A stretch of DNA of 8,058 nucleotides from Flammeovirgaceae bacterium UBA2786 (lineage in GTDB: Bacteria > Bacteroidota > Bacteroidia > Cytophagales > Cyclobacteriaceae): contig DEIA01000060.1 of assembly GCA_002352225.1 (NCBI GenBank), positions 12,867 through 20,924 of the forward strand, written 5' to 3'. The notes below the pieces were generated by a model. It was not told where the DNA came from, searched no databases, and worked only from the letters and a program-made list of their open reading frames with translations. Shown in pieces: positions 5,716-8,058 of the stretch; the stretch's first letter is position 1; every line of letters starts with the position of its first letter. A program made the translations under genes and the position numbers.

Positions 5716-6901
5716 AACCCTCTGCAGAAAAGAGCTTCTTCTTTAATGAAGTTAGTGTGGTGAAACCGATAGCGAGCACCAGCAAAAATGATGAAAACAC
5801 CATAATTAAAGTAATTGCATGGCGGGGGATTATCCCTGTGCAAATCAATGCAAATTCGGTTCCGGCAAACCCAAGCAGAAACAAGACTAACACGATAGGT
5901 TTAATTGTGATGTAGCCGTTTCCCTGATACCAGGCCAGTATGGAAAATGAAATGGTTCCGATTAAAACAAGATGTAAATAGGCCATTACATAATCGCGTA
6001 CTTCATAGGCCAGCTGTGCAAAGTATGGGAATGCAGATAAAGTTTGCAGAATTAATTTCAGAATAAACGAAAGCAGAGCCACAGCTAATAGCGATCGGGA
6101 TGTCCAATCGAATTTTTTCCAGGTGGTTTGCATGAAAGACATTATCGACTTGAACAACCACAGCAACGCCACCAGTTGAAAGGCTGCGGCAGCAAACCCC
6201 GCTATAAAGATCAGTAAGCCCGGTTCTGCCCATAAAGTAGATAACGCATAGGCCGGAAAGCAAGCCACAAACAAAATCAATCTGAAAACCTTTACATATT
6301 TTTTGTTTAGGCTGATGTTCTTTTTCTCAAGCCAATGAAACAATAAGCTAAAGACACCAAATGTAAATGCCCCGTTATACTGAAAGTGCAGATAGAAGTA
6401 AACAGCAAGATGGTACCAGCTTGTGTGCCCAAGACCGTTTGCTGCTAAAATACCTACGGCAAACGGACCAACAGAAGACAGGATGAAGAAAAGGGAGGCC
6501 ATTCGGGCAAACCGGATTGGTTCTGAATTAGTCAGACGGGTTTCTCTATTAAATCGGAAGAGGAGAATAACTGAGAAAAGCATATGCAGCGTTGAGATGA
6601 TGATAGAATACAGACCATAGCCCTGTAAGGGAAAGGTAATGAGCATTCCCAATACCAATAAGTTTAAGATAATTACGATACCCCTGTACCAACCTTGTTT
6701 GGGTAGTGGAATGAATGTAACGATAAAGCCACACAACAACGCATTGAACACCCAACCCAAAAACATGATATGCGAATGTGCATGCAGCCAATAGGGGTAA
6801 GCCAAACCGCTTATAGGCCGAAAGAAGTGCCAGCGCAACAAAAGCCCCAGTAAGGCAGCTATTGTAAAAAAAACAAATGGAAGCTTAAGTATTTTTTGCA
6901 T
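5714..6901 (-). CDS. NnrS-like / heme-copper-oxidase-like polytopic membrane protein
   Basis: This protein of about 395 residues has around 12 hydrophobic helices. Histidines sit in or near the membrane segments: HAHSH (40-44) in the second helix, H159, H164 and H172 in HTSWYHLAVYFYLHFQYNG, and H310 in YVMAYLHLVLIG. This distribution recalls heme-copper oxidase subunit I relatives and NnrS, a heme- and copper-containing membrane protein linked to nitric-oxide stress. The exact family is uncertain and the full CcoN/NorB ligand set cannot be confirmed. An in-frame ATG at 6952 would add 17 residues containing four cysteines (MVIYFLCCYRLPCCLFD). The start at 6901, giving MQKILKLPFVFF and a normal first helix, seems better. 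The gene ends 67 bases before osmC, which has its own promoter. The palindrome at 7030-7059 lies upstream of it, in the region shared with the divergent gene. Confidence 0.6.
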   Translation of the reverse strand: MQKILKLPFVFFTIAALLGLLLRWHFFRPISGLAYPYWLHAHSHIMFLGWVFNALLCGFIVTFIPLPKQGWYRGIVIILNLLVLGMLITFPLQGYGLYSIIISTLHMLFSVILLFRFNRETRLTNSEPIRFARMASLFFILSSVGPFAVGILAANGLGHTSWYHLAVYFYLHFQYNGAFTFGVFSLLFHWLEKKNISLNKKYVKVFRLILFVACFPAYALSTLWAEPGLLIFIAGFAAAAFQLVALLWLFKSIMSFMQTTWKKFDWTSRSLLAVALLSFILKLILQTLSAFPYFAQLAYEVRDYVMAYLHLVLIGTISFSILAWYQGNGYITIKPIVLVLFLLGFAGTEFALICTGIIPRHAITLIMVFSSFLLVLAIGFTTLTSLKKKLFSAEG

Positions 6902-7029
6902 GTCGAACAGGCAGCAAGGTAGCCGATAACAGCATAGAAAATAAATTACCATTGCCTGTTTGCTTAAAAAAATAAACGAGTGGCACCGATTGCATAAACG
7001 GTTGTTAGTACGGCTATTAAAAAAGAATA

Positions 7030-7059
7030 TAAATAAAAGACCTTATTATCTTTTATTTA
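7030..7059. promoter_or_regulatory. Operator-like palindrome, copy 3 (NnrS-like / unknown gene divergent region)
   Basis: This is a perfect 11+8+11 inverted repeat with arms TAAATAAAAGA and TCTTTTATTTA around CCTTATTA, centred at 7044.5. It lies four bases upstream of the -7 element TACTTTTG and so covers the whole -33 zone of the promoter of the rightward gene. Its arms are identical to those of copy 2. It could also serve the NnrS-like gene on the other strand, 128 bases from the preferred start at 6901. Confidence 0.78.
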
Positions 7060-7062
7060 GAG

Positions 7063-7070
7063 TACTTTTG
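7063..7070 (+). promoter_or_regulatory. Bacteroidota -7 promoter element before the 7075 gene
   Basis: TACTTTTG matches TAnnTTTG exactly and ends only four bases before the ATG at 7075. The expected transcription start falls at or within a few bases of this ATG. The message would therefore be leaderless or nearly so, unless translation starts at the downstream ATG (7114). Confidence 0.55.
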
Positions 7071-7074
7071 CCCC

Positions 7075-8058
7075 ATGCAACACACCTCACTACACACGTT
7101 TCACATTCCCGTAATGGGTCTGGCCTACACAATCGACAGTCCGGTTAAGGTAGCCCGGTTTGGGATTAACTCGGTTATTTCAATTATTCAGGATAACCTG
7201 GTAGAAAAAATGCGCAGCTATTATTATCCTCAGATAGGTGAGGAGTATCAGGAGATTAGCCCCAACGAAACAGACGCACGGGCCAGGCGTATTACCGATT
7301 ACCTGAATCTGGTAAACCGGATTATTAAACAACAAATGGCAAAATTGAAAAACTCGGCCTTTGAACCGGACGCTGAAATAACCAAATACTTTGAAATGCT
7401 TCCCGGGGGTAGTGAACTGAAAGACATTTACCTCAAGATGCTTGAATTAACCGATCCCGATGACAAGCGTCAATTACAAAACTGGTTGCGCGAACAAATT
7501 AAACCCGGCAGCATTGATGTAAACATCATGACCAAGCTTGACAAGAGCAACACCGACAAGCAAGGTGCAGTTATTGAAGATGGTTCTGATGCCGTGGCAG
7601 CCCTGCGCGGATATGCGAATAGTACACTCACTAATTCTTCTATCGTGCTATCTGCGGGAATGAACCCCAGATTATTTGCTTACATGGAGAAGCGAGTTGA
7701 GTTTGACGCAGACAGTTACGGTGAATTTGAGAAGAAGATTGTAATTAAAGTATCGGATTACCGGTCGGCCTATATTCAGGGCAAGATGCTTGCAAAAAGA
7801 GGACTGTGGGTGAGTGAATTCAGAATTGAATCGGGGTTAAACTGCGGAGGTCACGCCTTCGCCACGGATGGATTTTTGCTGGGGCCGATTCTGGAGGAAT
7901 TCAAAATCAAAAAAGAAGAATTGGTAAAAGATCTTTTTGAAATCTATAATCAAACATTAACGGCAAAAGGCAAGCGTGGATTTAGCACACCCCACACTAT
8001 TAAGATTACGGTGCAGGGAGGTATTGGTACCCATGAGGAAGATGCTTTTTTACGACAG
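7075..8058 (+). CDS. Conserved protein of unknown function, N-terminal 328 codons (cut by window edge)
   Basis: The frame stays open from the ATG at 7075 to the last base, giving 328 residues without a stop. There is no signal peptide or membrane helix, so it is likely cytoplasmic. Distinctive stretches are PVMGLAYTIDSPVKVARFGI (12-31), KMLAKRGLWVSEFRIESGLN (about 242-261) followed by CGGHAFATDGF, and ITVQGGIGTHEEDAFL at the cut end. The middle (about 85-165) is charged and helical. I cannot assign a family with confidence. The glycine-rich GGIGT near an acidic run, after alternating strand/helix text, faintly recalls phosphate-binding ends of FMN-binding TIM barrels, but this is speculation. 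The promoter carries the palindrome shared with the nar operons, linking it to nitrogen-oxide metabolism by regulation only. Codon use and composition resemble the neighbours. An alternative start at 7114 would remove 13 residues. Confidence 0.8.
   Translation, partial: MQHTSLHTFHIPVMGLAYTIDSPVKVARFGINSVISIIQDNLVEKMRSYYYPQIGEEYQEISPNETDARARRITDYLNLVNRIIKQQMAKLKNSAFEPDAEITKYFEMLPGGSELKDIYLKMLELTDPDDKRQLQNWLREQIKPGSIDVNIMTKLDKSNTDKQGAVIEDGSDAVAALRGYANSTLTNSSIVLSAGMNPRLFAYMEKRVEFDADSYGEFEKKIVIKVSDYRSAYIQGKMLAKRGLWVSEFRIESGLNCGGHAFATDGFLLGPILEEFKIKKEELVKDLFEIYNQTLTAKGKRGFSTPHTIKITVQGGIGTHEEDAFLRQ

Noticed and set aside
6902..6952. Upstream in-frame start of the NnrS-like gene at 6952
   Set aside because: The 17 extra residues contain four cysteines and do not resemble the start of a membrane protein. 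MQKILKLPFVFF at 6901 is a more natural beginning, though the longer form cannot be excluded.
6971..7000. Two copies of ATAAACG in the region before the NnrS-like gene
   Set aside because: A seven-base direct repeat in A/T-rich sequence is expected by chance and has no symmetry or link to a promoter element.

Overview
The window comes from a member of the Bacteroidota, probably a cytophaga/flexibacter-type lineage. Base composition is moderate and slightly AT-rich, start codons mostly lack Shine-Dalgarno sequences, and two intergenic regions carry the Bacteroidota -7 promoter element TAnnTTTG. The gene content marks it as part of a nitrate-respiration/nitrogen-oxide cluster.

Layout from left to right. 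(1) On the minus strand, leaving the window at its left edge, is a nar operon: a membrane-anchored diheme cytochrome c (469-1338) followed after 19 bases by the N-terminal 149 codons of narG, the catalytic subunit of respiratory nitrate reductase (1-449). (2) On the plus strand, divergent from it, is a two-gene unit: a membrane-anchored protein with four exact-length 24-residue MORN-like repeats (1461-1913) and a cysteine-less carboxymuconolactone-decarboxylase/AhpD-fold protein (1917-2261). (3) Converging on it from the right is a minus-strand operon: OsmC-family protein (5179-5646), a 74-codon remnant of an alginate-export-type outer-membrane porin (4944-5168), narK (3420-4913) and a TDT/TehA-SLAC1-family anion channel (2286-3401). 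(4) Further right on the minus strand is a polytopic membrane protein with a heme-copper-oxidase/NnrS-like histidine pattern (5714-6901). (5) Divergent from that is the first 328 codons of a conserved but functionally unassigned protein that runs off the right edge (7075-8058).

The genes make sense as one physiological unit. NarK, perhaps with the TDT channel, moves nitrate and nitrite across the inner membrane. NarG, which has no Tat leader and is therefore expected to face the cytoplasm, reduces nitrate. The diheme cytochrome is expected to exchange electrons with the Nar complex or later denitrification enzymes. The NnrS-like protein and OsmC protein fit a response to nitric oxide or redox stress.

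Three observations stand out. First, the same unusual AT-rich palindrome (arms AAATAAAAGA and TCTTTTATTT around eight bases) occurs in front of three transcription units: cytochrome c-narG, osmC-narK-tdt, and the NnrS-like/unknown-protein divergent pair. This looks like one regulon, and its regulator is not in the window. Second, NarK carries an insert of about 95 residues in the predicted periplasmic loop between TM9 and TM10. The insert resembles a biotinyl/barrel-sandwich-hybrid module such as the one in RNA polymerase beta. Third, the porin gene has been cut down to its first 74 codons inside an otherwise intact operon. No RNA genes, CRISPR arrays, insertion sequences or stretches over 300 bases without a gene were seen.
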